A DNA stretch of 64,000 nt from Hysterangium stoloniferum (Eukaryota; Basidiomycota; Agaricomycetes; Hysterangiales; Hysterangiaceae), in assembly GCA_015178975.1 (NCBI GenBank), contig WHVD01000154.1, positions 1 to 64,000 of the forward strand, written 5' to 3'. This document shows, one piece after another, positions 10,652-21,735 of this stretch (positions within the stretch are counted from its first letter, which is position 1; the number at the start of each line of letters is the position of its first letter). The notes beneath the pieces were generated by a model, which searched no databases, was not told the DNA's origin, and saw nothing but the letters and a program-made list of their open reading frames with translations. A program made the position numbers and the translations under genes.

Positions 10652-11814
10652 CATACCATCATCAGCCCCTCCAACTTAAAGCCTCCTCTCCCTGTTTGGC
10701 TTAGATATTAACAAGTACTCAAATCCCATTCCTAAAGGTGCTCTTTGGTGAAGTGTTAAAAAATAAATTTAGTGATTGGATTTTAAGGTACATCAAAATG
10801 AGCTATTTACATAGGAAATGGATTTAACACAGTAAAAAATCTTTCCCAAATTTAGAGGTTTTTGCACTACAAAATTCACTATACTCTGTGCAGGTCACTC
10901 TGGAGATGATCTTTGCATGATGAATTTTGCAGTGCACAAAATCCTAAATTTGGGAAAGATTTTGTACTACCTTAAATCCATTTACCAAATATAAATAACT
11001 CATTTTAATGTACCCTATAATCTGATTACTAAATTTATTTTTAACACTTCACCATAGGACAACTTTGGGCATGGGATTTAAGTACTCCTTAAACTAGGTA
11101 AAAAACATCATATTTTTTAGCCTCTCAAAATTCTATCTAATTGTCAAATATTATTTCCCTTTAATGTTGCCTTACAATACTGATAAAAGTTCATTTTTTG
11201 GTATATTTTGACATGCTCAATATTAAAACTAGATGTGATATTTAACTTACAAACTAAATTCAATCTAAAGGTTAGCTTTAGTTCCACTCTTGTGTCACCA
11301 AAAAAGTCTATATTTTAAGTAAGATTTAGTGCACAATAAAATCCATTTATTAAAGTTCATCTCCTTAAGAAGGATTTTGCAGTGCTCCAAAAGGGTTCAC
11401 CACAGAAGTGGATATATCTTCGACATATGTTCAAGTATCGTGACAAATTAAATGATGGGCTGTACTATCCATATCAACCACAATTGGAAGGCTCACAGAC
11501 TAGCATTAGACTCGATAGACAAGCCTTCCTGCTTTGCATTGTTCTTCTGCCCACTACCCAAATATATGTCCCGCAATAGGAGTCCAATACACAAGCATCT
11601 TTGCCTACTTAGACAATTTCACTTGAAGGCGAGTGTTTTTAATCCCCCCTTTTACAACCACCTTCCCTTTGGGACATCTTGTCCCACTCCTCACATTTCA
11701 GTCTATATTCCATAGCTATCCATCATTTATCTCATCTGTTATAGTCAATGGGCTATCGCATGTTCTCAATCACAAGAAGAACCAAAGCTGTTATACACAC
11801 TACTTTGTCCCTAG

Positions 11815-12361
11815 ACAGTCTTCAACAGTCCACTTAATTTCATTACTGCTACGATTAGCACCGAGACATTGTTCCTCCAACCCCATGCTGGACACACTTG
11901 TCCCTTGACAGTCATCTTAAATTCATTACTGCTACCATTAGCACTGAGCCATTGCTCCTCAATCCAGGCTGGATGCATTTGTCCCTTGACTGTCCGCTTA
12001 AATTCATTGCTGCTACAATTAGCACTGAGCCGCTGCTCCTCAATCCCCATGCTGGACACATCTGTCCCTTGACAGTCTTTGACTGTCCGCTTAAATTCAT
12101 TACTGCTACCATTAGCTCTGAGCTGCTGCTCCTCAAACCATATGCTGGACACACTCGTCCCTTGACAATCTTCGATTGTCCACTTAAATTCATTACTGCT
12201 ACAATGAACATCGAGCTGCTGCTCCTCAAATCTGAGGCTGGACATACTGACTCGTCCCTTGACAGCCTTTGACTGTCCACTGCAATTTATTTCTACTACC
12301 TTAGCATCAAGCCACTGCTCCTCTAACCTGACACTGGACTCACTGATTCGTCCCCTGACAA
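11815..12361. repeat. minisatellite, six units of about 80-97 bp
   Basis: Six diverged head-to-tail units, each containing CTTAAATTCATTACTGCTAC, then GCTCCTC, then GTCCCTTGA. Unit length varies because a short TTTGACTGTCC segment is present or absent. It lies just upstream of the tyrosine-recombinase fragment. Open frames on both strands follow from the repeat and are not evidence of a gene. Confidence 0.85.
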
Positions 12362-12389
12362 GCTCCAAAAACCCATGTCCTCCTAATTC

Positions 12390-12702
12390 ACCCCTATTTT
12401 GCAATGATTTTGGATCCCTTCAGTATTCTCTCTTTGTGTCTTCTCTCCGATCCCTCCTCCACACTGCTGGTTTCGATCCTACCTCCTTCACGGGTCACTC
12501 CTTTCAGAGTGGTGCAGCTTCTTTCGCTGCTGAAGCAGGGTTTACTGACTATGAACTTCAACTGATAGGGTGCTGGCACAGTGATCCCTACAAACTCTAC
12601 ATTGAGTCCTCCTGCACACGCATTATTAACCTCTCTGCTTGGCTTCATTGGGCTGTTCCCACCGCTCAACCTCCCAGTCCACTGGACCTTCATCTCACTT
12701 AA
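12390..12702 (+). pseudogene. tyrosine recombinase C-terminal fragment (DIRS/Ngaro- or Crypton-like)
   Basis: About 100 codons with the layout of the catalytic C-terminus: FVSSLRSLLHTAGFDP, then TGHSFQSGAA, then a G-W-HSD-YKLYIES stretch with the tyrosine. In active enzymes the box reads HxxR; here it is HSFQ, so the second arginine is lost. Upstream parts (first arginine, N-terminal domain) are not found; the sequence before it is the minisatellite. It is a remnant of a YR-type mobile element or related gene family; which group cannot be decided. Confidence 0.55.
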
Positions 12703-13466
12703 CCGTCTGGCTTGAGCACGGCCCAATTTATTTCTGGTCACACAAAAGAGCGGTGGCAATGCAATAGAGTCTATTTGCTTGCCCAAACTCACGAACGAAC
12801 ACCAGAGATGATTTGGACAAAAATAATTTGTCCATGTTCTCTGAAGGAGGCACGTGATATAGACAACAATGCTCGATCACTCTTTATGCCACTCATTGTC
12901 CTCTTGTTCCCCTTTTCTCTTTGTTCTCTCTCATTGTTCTTGATCCTATATATCACACATGCCTAGTTCCACAGGGTTATGAGGTACCTATTTGTTACAA
13001 CCATCTTTTGATCATCACATCCTATATTTCTCCGATATTATTCACCACTATTTTCTCACCCTTGAACTCCGTATAAGAACAGCCAAGGATATTAGACTAT
13101 ACCTCAGGCCAAGCTATTGTCAGGAATCAGTGTATATAATGTATCGGTCTGAATTTGCTGCGGTATTTTACAGGCTACCATCTCAAATATAATATCTAGT
13201 GCTGATGAAAGATATAGATTACTGTGCTTCATCCCATTGGGCAGCACAGCTGAGGCCAAAATAATCTCACCCTTGTTTTCTTTTATCAAATTCAGCTTGA
13301 GGTGGTGGTCCCCTGATCCCTACCAGTCCAAGTCCTGTTATCTATCCAGGGCCACAATTTGCTTCCATCGACCAAGACTTATCAAAAATAGAGCATGGAT
13401 TTTGGAATTCGCTAGTATCCATCGTATCCATCTTTAATCATCTATCATATGATATGAAATGTTAAT
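12703..13466. other. no recognised feature
   Basis: Short open frames only, with no recognisable domain. Confidence 0.4.
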
Positions 13467-13509
13467 GAGAGTATTTGCAACTAATGAAATATTAGTTGCA
13501 AATACTCTC
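13467..13509. repeat. perfect 19-bp inverted repeat (hairpin)
   Basis: GAGAGTATTTGCAACTAAT (13467-13485), a 5-nt spacer, and its exact complement (13491-13509). The symmetry continues weakly into flanking TAAT/ATTA. It could be the tip of a small palindromic element. Confidence 0.8.
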
Positions 13510-13699
13510 TATTAGTCTGGGCTATCGCTTCCTGTCACTTCCTGTCTATGGCTTCAGCCTCTCCCAGCCCCCAAGTGAACTTTGTAGATAAAGTCAGATT
13601 TCCCATTAGCAGAAGTAATCTTGAGGGTCACCTAGGGGTGGATATCCCAGATGTCCTTTGACAACAGTACAGCTTGAATGATTTTTTTTCTAGGATATG

Positions 13700-13999
13700 G
13701 GCAGCACTGCTGGAGTATAAGGGTTTTACATTGCAGGATGGTCTTTTGTTTTTGAATCTGGAGGAGGTCAAATTACTTTGTATCCCTGAATATTACTGTT
13801 GGAAATAGACAGGTGCACTAAATTGTTATCTTGCACATCCACTCAATCCTGGCTCATCTAGGGGCAAGGAAAACAGCTATGTATCTGCAAACCAATGTGT
13901 GGTGGCCATCATTGACCAAGGATGTTGCCAAGTCATGCAGTGTGTGTGCCACTTCAAAATCAGATACTCAGAAACCTCAGGGATGCCTCTGCACATTGT
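13700..13999 (+). pseudogene. gypsy integrase zinc-binding fragment, plus strand
   Basis: Plus-strand frame with HSILAHLGARKT, then WWPSLTKDV and CSVCATSK, giving the H-H-C-C zinc motif of gypsy integrases. It is preceded by a degraded LQDGLLFLN / LCIPEYY segment. It belongs to a gypsy lineage different from the minus-strand copy that begins at about 14000. Confidence 0.7.
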
Positions 14000-15696
14000 A
14001 AGTTCCACAGGTGTTCCAGTACCGGGAGTTGTTTCAGAAGGCCATATGGTTTCTGACGCTGTGATTTAGAGCGTGGACAAGTAATGCAAGATTTACAATA
14101 GTGCTTAATGAAACCTCAGAGTCTGGGCCAAGTATATTCTCATCTTACATATCATTGATAGAGTTTTGTTGAACCCAAAATGTCCCGAGAGTGGATGGTC
14201 ATGTTTGTACTGGAGAATCCTGAGGGGGAGGCCGTCAGAGTCCAGTACATATATACAATTGTCTAGTCTAATGAAACCATGCTGATCAAGAGACCACTGG
14301 TGTCCACGGGGTTGTCAAGGTGTGCTTTAGTTATCAGGTCTAGTGGAATTGGTGATAGAATATCTTGATGTAACTTCTCAATTCCACAGATGATGGGATG
14401 AATGAGACAAGTCACACAGACTGATGCAGTAAGCTGCTGATTCATGAAAATAGGTTTCAAGTTATGTGGGTTTACTGTGGCATAGTCATTGCTCCCCTCT
14501 TTAGGATAGATGTCTCATCATCTAGTTAGAGCATTGGGTTTGCTGCCGAGGTGGCTGGGTCGAAAACAGATAATCATATTAAAGGCAGACAGCTATTCAG
14601 ACCAGTGGGCCTGCCAGCAGGTCAAAATTTTCGTGGTTGAAAAGTATTCCAGGTTCTTGTGATCTGTTACAATGTCAATCAGAATTCCCAAGCCCTCAAA
14701 ATAGTGTCACCATGATTTGAAAGCTGAAAAAATTGCTAGGAGTTCCTTGTCATGAACGTCATAATTGAGCTCTGGTCTGGTGAAAGTCCAGGACAGAAAA
14801 GCCACAGGGTAGACTTCTCTGTCAGAGTCCTGGATAGCCAGGATGGCTCCAAGTGCATAGTCCAAGGCATCTGTCCCAACAATGAGCAGAATGTCTGGTT
14901 TCCACAAAGCCAAGGAAAGACTGTATATCTTTGACTTTTCTGGGTTCCAGCCAATCTTTAATGACTTGTACTTTGGCTTCATCCATGCAGAGTCCATTGG
15001 GTCCCATTATGAAACCTAGATACTCCACAGAGTCCATGTCAAAAGTACATTTTTTACCATTTGTGAATAAACTTGTTTATTGTGTACTGCAGGGTCCTTG
15101 GAGTAGATAAGAATGTTGTCCAAGTAAACAATGATGCATACATTGAGCATGTCAGAGACAATATCATTAATAAAATGTTGAAAAACAGATGGAGCATTGG
15201 TGAGCCCAAAGGGCATCACCAACCACTCAAAAGCCCCATAATGGGTCCTGAAAGTGGTTTTCCACTTGTCTCCTGTGGAGATCTGGACCAAGTGGTAGGT
15301 GTGTTTAAGGTCTATCTTGGTGTCAATCCAGGCATTCCATGGAGCATTGAGCAGGTCAGATATAAGTGGCAGTGGATACTTATCCTTCCATGTAACAGCA
15401 TTGAGTCCTGTGAAATCAACAAATAGTCGAAGGGATCCATCCTTTTTCTTAACAAACAGAACAGGTGCTCCAAAAGGAGACTTTGAGGGTCTGATAAAAC
15501 CTATGGACAAATTTTCATCCAGGAAATCCCAGATTGCAGAAAGTTCTGTGGAGGAAAGCAGGTAAATATGTCCAAGGGGTGGCTGGGCACCTTCTTCGAG
15601 GTCAATTTTTAAGTTGCACTCTCTGTGGGGCAGAAGCTGGTCAACTTTATGCTTACTGAAGATGTCCAAAGAAATCATGATATTTCTCAGGGACAC
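14000..15696 (-). pseudogene. degraded gypsy pol (GyA-like), minus strand
   Basis: Reading leftwards: reverse transcriptase (15696-15016; LSIGFIRPSKSPFGAPVLF, active site YLDN instead of YLDD), a shifted segment with KVKDIQSFLGF, a deletion of roughly 50 codons, RNase H (14997-14707; VGTDALDYALGAIL), and the start of integrase (14460-14000) with the CCKSC-like zinc region. There are several frameshifts and stops. It is similar in order and sequence to GyA1 and GyA2 but older. It ends abruptly at about 14000 against the plus-strand fragment. Confidence 0.8.
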
Positions 15697-16072
15697 CTTC
15701 TAGGTCTGCAAGTTGCTCAGATGCCAGAGTTGAAAAACAACCAGTTGCTTCATCAAATTTTAAATTGATAGTGAATGCTGGGTATTTTCCTTACACTCCT
15801 TACATCCATATCTATTTCCTTGGGGTAAGTGGCATTCCAGGGCTTGTCAAGGTAGTTTTAAGATCCAAAGTCCTTGCCGCAAGCCAGGTCAACCTTACCA
15901 AAATTTCCCTTAAATCTACTTAAATATTTTTCAAGTGCATTCAAGGTATATAAGGACAGAAAACATTTTCCTGATGGACTGCGGAGCTCGTTTGTAGGTA
16001 AAAATCGGGTGTGGCCTTTTCAGTGCGAGTCGTTTGAGTAAAAAATAAAAATGCAGCTTAATGTGTGCCCTC
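15697..16072. other. junction between gypsy and copia debris
   Basis: The first part continues the degraded gypsy upstream of reverse transcriptase; the last about 100 bp is copia leader. No intact coding sequence. Confidence 0.45.
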
Positions 16073-16085
16073 GGGGCCCATAACC
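16073..16085 (-). promoter_or_regulatory. copia primer binding site (half-tRNA type)
   Basis: The same GGTTATGGGCCCC as at 6935-6947, immediately next to the LTR that starts at 16086. It is complementary to the initiator tRNA-Met anticodon arm. Confidence 0.7.
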
Positions 16086-16347
16086 TGACAAAATCTATAG
16101 TAGGCACGAATCGCCCGAACTATGTACAAGAGTTATTCGGCACAACAACGTATACTATAGAGACTTACTTGAATCGCTGCCTGAGGTTGGCAATGTAACG
16201 ACTGAGGTATCGTGCCAAAAGTTTCTGGCACAAGTAAGCGTGGGTAGAGGCTGTGCTCGTAGCACAAGGCGGCACAAGGTAGAGATTTGATACGAGATTA
16301 CTGACGCCAGGGATCTGTGGCCCTATCGTTCGATGCTTGATTTGTCA
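16086..16347 (-). repeat. copia 5' LTR
   Basis: A 262-bp LTR with matching ends TGACAAA and TTTGTCA (7-bp inverted ends), bounded on the inside by the primer binding site. The rest of this copia element to the left is lost within about 120 bp. Confidence 0.7.
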
Positions 16348-16449
16348 ATATTGTCCTACATTTGGCAGCAAAAATAATTACATGCATGTCCGAACCTCGA
16401 AGACAATTACCGAGATCCTGAACATATCAGGCAGGTGTGTCTTTGAGCT

Positions 16450-16869
16450 CAAGGTATCACATCAGGTGCCACCGCCGGAATTACGTTGGTGGCGACATGT
16501 TTGTTTGCACTCGTGATATTGGGGTACATTTGGTTGCGAAAGTATCGTTCTCATGCCAAAGGTGTTCCATCCCTCGAAAAAACTTACCAAGACCCGGCCA
16601 CGCATCGAACAAGTCCGTATCTCTGACTTTTTGCCTTCAAGGCATATCTGACTCAACGGCTTAGGCCCTGCTGCCAGAATCCGTAATGGTGATATAGTTC
16701 GACTGTACCAGGTATCGGTTGGCACAGCGACTACTGAATCTCGTCCAAAAACATCGACATATGGTTTGGGGTCGTCCTCAACATCTGAGCGACCTGGAGA
16801 CGAGACGATGATGTCCCAAGCTGGCACCAGCCACCTAGCTGGTCGCAACGACGTGAATGCACACAATTG
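16450..16869 (+). pseudogene. single-pass membrane protein, C-terminal part, frameshifted
   Basis: The first frame gives a clear transmembrane segment (ITLVATCLFALVILGYIW, about 16471-16524) followed by positive residues (LRKYRSHAK), a normal cytoplasmic start. It stops near 16625. A second frame, one base shifted, carries on with a Ser/Thr/Gly-rich tail (GDIVRLYQVS to SSSTSERPGDE) and stops at 16867-16869. It is more GC-rich than the transposons around it and looks like host coding sequence. It lacks its extracellular part, which would be cut off by the copia LTR on its left. It resembles the C-terminal layout of fungal membrane proteins of the type that starts at 63653, but homology is not shown. 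Confidence 0.5.
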
Positions 16870-17392
16870 AGTGGCATCACCACCGGTCTATACTGCAGCA
16901 TTATGATACATGGCTGGTTATTGTAATTACTGTGAGTTGTTCAATGTGGCATTTGCCGGGACTTCTGCGGAATGATGTGGGATGTATTGATGATTCAGAA
17001 TCGCTAGAAGGATTTCGAAAATTTCCAATGTATTCTTTCGGGAGATCTTTTGAATATTAAAAAAAAAGAACTTTTAATTACACTGTAAATAGCAGAGTCA
17101 GCTACTCTCTAATTAATTCCCTGCCAAAGTTAAATACTTCCTGAGATGGTCACTGTCCCGTCATGCAAGGGTAGATATTGTTGAAAAGATGCAGTAAGTT
17201 CCCGTGTGGGTGAAGGGAGCAACAAGGTCCCTTATATATTACAACCGGTTACTAAAACCTGATAATTGAGGCATCGTATGATGAAATACGAGAGGTATCG
17301 AAACTCCATATGTGGGTGTATGGTACCTCCCAAACGGAATGCGCAGTGACAGCCTGTTACTATCTTCCCTCAATACTCCTAGGCTGAAAAAA
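16870..17392. other. spacer between membrane-protein pseudogene and KDZ gene
   Basis: Contains an A-rich run at 17059-17070; no further gene is recognised. Confidence 0.4.
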
Positions 17393-18265
17393 ATGACTGC
17401 TGCAGGCCAAAACAGTAGGAAAAAGAATGCAGGACAAATGCCATCCTTTGATATATCTGTTGTGAATCAGTCTCCAGGCCCTTCTGTAAAGGATTCTCCA
17501 TCCTTAACCTTCAATATCCCTGTGATTGGTCTCAGTAGTGGCTGTGAGCATTTGTCTACAGCCAAAGAAGCAAAAACAACTTCGAGGAATCCTTTGAAAC
17601 CATAGTGGGTAATTCAGGACAGTAATACTACATCCAAGCGAAGGAGGAAAGCCCCCAGTATTGGAAATGGAGTAGGGGAAACAGAACTCAGTGGGGATAT
17701 AGAAGAACAGCAGGAGATCTTCACAGTGACACTGAATCCCTTCAAAAATGGTGAAGAAAATAATTCAAAATTAAACCAAAATTCTCAATTACAGGAACAG
17801 GATCTTGTTTATTGGGAGTGTTGCTTAGGAGAGGATAGGTTGAGCTGGTTACATCATTCAACTTTTATTCTCCAAGACTGGGACCCGAAACTTGAAATGC
17901 TAAAGGTATGGTCTTCCATTTCACTGTATAATGTTTTATTAATAATTTTTAGACTGACAGATACTTCCATGTTTGATATTTACCTATATCTGGATCAGAA
18001 GCCTCATTATCCTGTGACTGTGCAGCCAATAATTGTATCCATACAACTATTCTCTCTCAGCACATAAATTTCATTCTATCTATGGAGCCTGAGTCCAATA
18101 CACCTTACCCCACTGCATATCTTGTAGCTGGGACAAAGGGGAAGGACCACTTTATTTTCTCAATCTGTGGTTCATTTGGTGAAGCACAAACTGGTGGCAA
18201 GTAGGTCTTTGTGTCATTAACAAGAGATGGGTTTCGTTCCTGCACTAAAAGGGGATTTTGTCACC
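17393..18265 (+). pseudogene. KDZ transposon protein (CxC-type), segment 1
   Basis: The start of a large basidiomycete KDZ-family gene (Kyakuja-Dileera-Zisupton). Exon 1 runs from ATG 17393 to 17905, with one in-frame TAG (17603-17605); it is Ser/Lys-rich. A 47-nt intron (17906-17952) precedes exon 2, which contains CDCAANNCIHTTILSQH, FSICGSFGEAQTGG and VSLTRDGFRSCTKRG, the pattern of the CxC5-like cysteine cluster proteins associated with KDZ transposases. In-frame TGA near 17974 and TAG near 18207 show decay. The gene is cut at 18265 by an LTR insertion and resumes at 20006. Confidence 0.65.
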
Positions 18266-20000
18266 TGTTAGGACTGGAAAACCTGCTGGGCTCTGGACCC
18301 CATCCTATATGCATCTGACTCTCTATATCGTACCCAAGGTACAGTTACAACTGGAGTACCTGCCAGGACCCACACGTCACCCTATATGCACCAGTTGTCA
18401 GACTCCACTGGACCTGCACATCAATCTGTCTATATCTGACACTGTGTCTCCTGCACCAGTCTTTGGACTCTGCTGGACCCACACAACAGCCTGTTTATAC
18501 CCGACTCTCTGTGCCCATCACCAGACTCTGACTGCACTCCTGGAACCTCTCTAACAGAGCATGTCAACCTGTCAATATCTGACACTGTGTCTCATGCACC
18601 AGTTGTCAGACTCTGCAGGACCCACATGTCAACCTGTTTATACCCAACTCTCTGTACCCATCACCGGACTCCAACCGGACTCCCGGAACCCCTCTAACAG
18701 AGCATAGAACCCTATTCCCATTATGGTCAAATGACCTGTCATGTTTTGCACCCTGCCCCCATTCCATTCCATCCCTAATACCTAGTTTGGTATTTGCTTG
18801 TTTCATTTTATAATTGTTCTGCCCCTCATCATTACCAGATTTGGTATTATTACATTTCAATGTCTATAAGTCTCCCATACTTGTGTACTTATAATCCAGT
18901 TTCAATATCGAACTAGTAACACCCCAAATACATCCTGATCCAGTCTCAACTCCTCTTGTTTGTCTGCACACTCAATTCCCATAACTCCCATGGGAACTCC
19001 AGAATCTACATCTTCCTTGTAGGTGTTCTGTCAGCTTGAAATATGGACACCTGAATGAGTGTATGAGGGCACAGCACATAAGCTGAAGCCAAGTCCATCT
19101 CAGTACCTCTGGTAATTATTCTGATACTGTTATGACCGTGTCGCAACCCTATCGGTCCCCGAGGTTATCACCACTTATTAACGATTCAAGTTACTATTCA
19201 AGTCACCACATTGGAAACCATTGGCCCCCGAAGCTGACGTATGTTTTTGCGATGATCAAACTCTGTTTACACCCACGTCAAAATACTTGTATTGTCTGGT
19301 TAAACTTTTGATACGTCCCTTTTATTATGTTGATCTGTTCTATCCTATGTTTCACATATGTCTATCTATATTTGTAGTCCTCAAACTATTTCCTTTTAAT
19401 TTAATTCCGCTCTCGGTTATCATCAGCCTCTGAACTAATCATAAACTTCCCATTCCTAGTCAAGCTTATTGTTAATACCATTTTCCACCTTTCTCCCTGT
19501 TAGTATTTTCTAGACGCCTGTTACTTGTATATGAACCTGCTGTAGTTGTAGTTACTAGGCAATCAGAATATCGACTCAGAATACCCTCATACGTCTGTAA
19601 CAATCTCATACTAAGAATCCCCTCATCCGCCATCGCGTGTGCTCGCCCACTCCTGGCCCCGACCCCTTGGCCCAACACTCGACTTGTCCTTCAGTTCTGA
19701 TCGGTATCTCACCAAAAGGAACTCTTTAGGATTAGTCTTTGCCCATCTGAAATCTAAGGACACCCTACAGATATTTGCGAGGGCGCAGCACATAAGCTGA
19801 AGCCAAGTCCTTCCGATCGGTCCCAGTCGGCCACCGACATTAGTCAGTTTTCAGTTCTTAACAGATACACTCTTTGTACTAATCCCTGTAAACTCAGACT
19901 ATTACCTGGGGACTCCATGGGACATTCCCGGAAAGTGTTCAGAATAATTACCAGAAACTCTGTGGGGCTTGAGACAAGATCCTTGTTTCAGTACTTAACA
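18266..20000 (+). repeat. LTR-C solo LTR, copy 1 (TSD TCACC), with inserted GyA1 LTR
   Basis: Starts TGTTAGGACTGG, ends CAGTACTTAACA, flanked by TCACC (18261-18265 and 20001-20005). Without the inserted GyA1 LTR it is about 994 bp. It is CT-rich with many CACCAGACTC-like words. Removing it joins the KDZ frame across the site. Confidence 0.85.
19128..19863 (+). repeat. GyA1-type solo LTR (TSD GATAC)
   Basis: A 736-bp copy of the GyA1 LTR, TGTTATGACC to TTCTTAACA, flanked by GATAC (19123-19127 and 19864-19868). It is inserted in LTR-C copy 1. It is a solo LTR left by LTR-LTR recombination. Confidence 0.92.
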
Positions 20001-20274
20001 TCACCACAAACCACTAGCTCAAAAATATGCTCACAGTGCAGGAATAATCAATGAAGCCCACCAATTAATTTCAGCAGAAACAGGGATAGAAGATGTTGAA
20101 GAAGAATCAATAGGAGAACCAATCTGTCATGTCCCTAACTATGTGGAAAAGCCTATATCTTATTTGCCAATACCTGTCTCCCATTGGGCATGACTTCCTG
20201 AAGACAAACTTGACTACCTATGTCAACTTCCTGAAATCCCACCTGAATATTTCCCATTGAATTCAATGTCAAGA
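20001..20274 (+). pseudogene. KDZ transposon protein, segment 2
   Basis: Continues segment 1 in frame once the TCACC duplication is counted once: HHKPLAQKYAHSAGIINEA, ETGIEDVEEES, then PVSHWA with a TGA, and EIPPEYFPLNSMSR. It is cut by the LTR-C insertion at 20275 and continues at 22700. Confidence 0.65.
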
Positions 20275-20315
20275 TGTTAAGTTCTGAATGCAGACCCACA
20301 GATAGTCTCACAGAG

Positions 20316-20934
20316 TGTGAGAGGTATGGTGAAATATACTCTGGAAATATAGTCTGGATGAGCTCATGGTATATTTCCATTATTATTTCTACTTTCTCTC
20401 TATTTTATTATACGCATATAGTTAGTTCGATGACCTATGTATTTGGTACATTGACTCTTGTGGGTGCATATGCACCAGACTCATGTATTCTAGTGCTGGT
20501 AGTTAGAACTCAGACACTTTTTACCCTGCAACAACACTTACCCAGACACCCAGTTAGTGTCCTGTAAGTTGTGATTGGGGTATCGTCTCGACCGTCACAG
20601 GTGGGCTTTAACTACTAGTGCAATCAGAGTTTCGAACTATACTAGTTGAAACTCAAACCATTATCTCCATTCACATGGACTACATCCACACTACTCTGTT
20701 ATTTGACTCTCTCATTATTCTCATTCAGAATTGTACTTTTCAGTTGATTCCCCTTTATTCATTTTAGCTCTCTATTCTACTTTAGATAGCTAATTCACTC
20801 GACCATATGGAACTAAACAGTCAATACGTGTTCAGACTGTATTAGACTTAGATAGTCAATACATCATCGTGTCGTACCTAAACGGTTGATATTCTTCGTA
20901 TATAGAACAGTTAGAACTTCCACCACTCTTCACA
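20316..20934. repeat. solo LTR of another family (TSD CAGAG)
   Basis: 619 bp with inverted ends TGTGA...TCACA, flanked by CAGAG (20311-20315 and 20935-20939), inside LTR-C copy 2. It has no coding sequence and no second copy was noticed in the window. Confidence 0.75.
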
Positions 20935-21735
20935 CAGAGGTTTCCGGTAATTATTCCAAACACCTATTTCTTTTGGGAATTGTCCCACAGAGTCCCCTCC
21001 CTGGGTAATAGGTCTGGAGAAGTTTCTGGGGATATTAGTACAAGGGAGTGTGGTATCAGAATAATTACCAGAAGGTATGGTGGTAACGGCTGAGATGGAC
21101 TTGGCTTCAGCTTATAGGCTGCACCCTCATACACTCATTTGGGTTTCCATATTTCGAGCTGACAGAATGCATACAAGGAGATGTAGATTCTGGAGTTCCC
21201 ATGGGAGTTCCAGGAATTGAGCATGCTGACAGACAAGAGGACTAGAGACTGGATCAGGGGTGTAACTTGTTCGAGGGTCAAACTTGTTTGAGATTGAAAC
21301 TGGTTTTTAAGTACATGAATGTAGCAGACTTGTATAGACTTTGAAATGTAATAATACCAAATCCGGTATTAATGAGGGGCAGAACTATTAAACATAAAAT
21401 GAAACAAGTAAATACTAAACTAGGTATTAGAGACGGAATGGAACGGGAGTGGAGAACAAATCATGACAGGTCATTAGACCATAATGGGAATGGGGCTCTG
21501 TTAGAGGGGTTCCAGGGAGTCCGGTTGGGGTCCGGTGACTGGTCCGTGAGATACGGAGTGTCAGGTGTATATAGGGTGGAGTTTGGAGTCTGGTGGAGTC
21601 CAATGACTGGTACATGAGACACATGACATACCATTTGACCATAATGGGAGCAGGGTTCTATGCTCTGTTAGAGGGGTTCTGGGAAGTCGAGTCGGAGTCT
21701 GGTGACTAGTCCATGAGATATAGAGTGTTGGGTGT

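Larger units (their letters stand above)
9268..10713. mobile_element. LTR-like insertion in the fold-back element (TSD AGTAC)
   Basis: It begins TGTTAGGATCCC and ends ATATTAACA. AGTAC flanks it on both sides (9263-9267 and 10714-10718), so removing it restores the fold-back arm. The same TGTTAGGATCCC word appears inverted at about 9656-9667, so an inner unit of 400 bp may be a separate insertion. About 955 bp of its length is a later GyA1-type LTR. The remainder is about 490 bp without coding sequence, consistent with a solo LTR. Confidence 0.7.
8948..11405. mobile_element. fold-back element with long inverted arms
   Basis: The right arm (about 10915-11405) is one continuous stretch. Its reverse complement matches 10714-10890 followed, further left, by 8948-9267. 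The left arm was therefore split by the insertion at 9268-10713. Without the insertion the element is about 1.0 kb with arms near 490 bp and a centre of about 25 bp near 10890-10915. Identity is high but imperfect. It has no coding capacity and is probably a non-autonomous DNA element or an inverted duplication. Confidence 0.75.

Noticed and set aside
11811..12404. 197-codon minus-strand frame over the minisatellite
   Set aside because: Open only because unit lengths keep frames open; also open on the plus strand; no domain.
20281..20380. Apparent continuation of the KDZ frame past 20275 (VLNADPQIVSQ)
   Set aside because: TSD CAAGA shows this is LTR-C; the KDZ frame continues at 22700.
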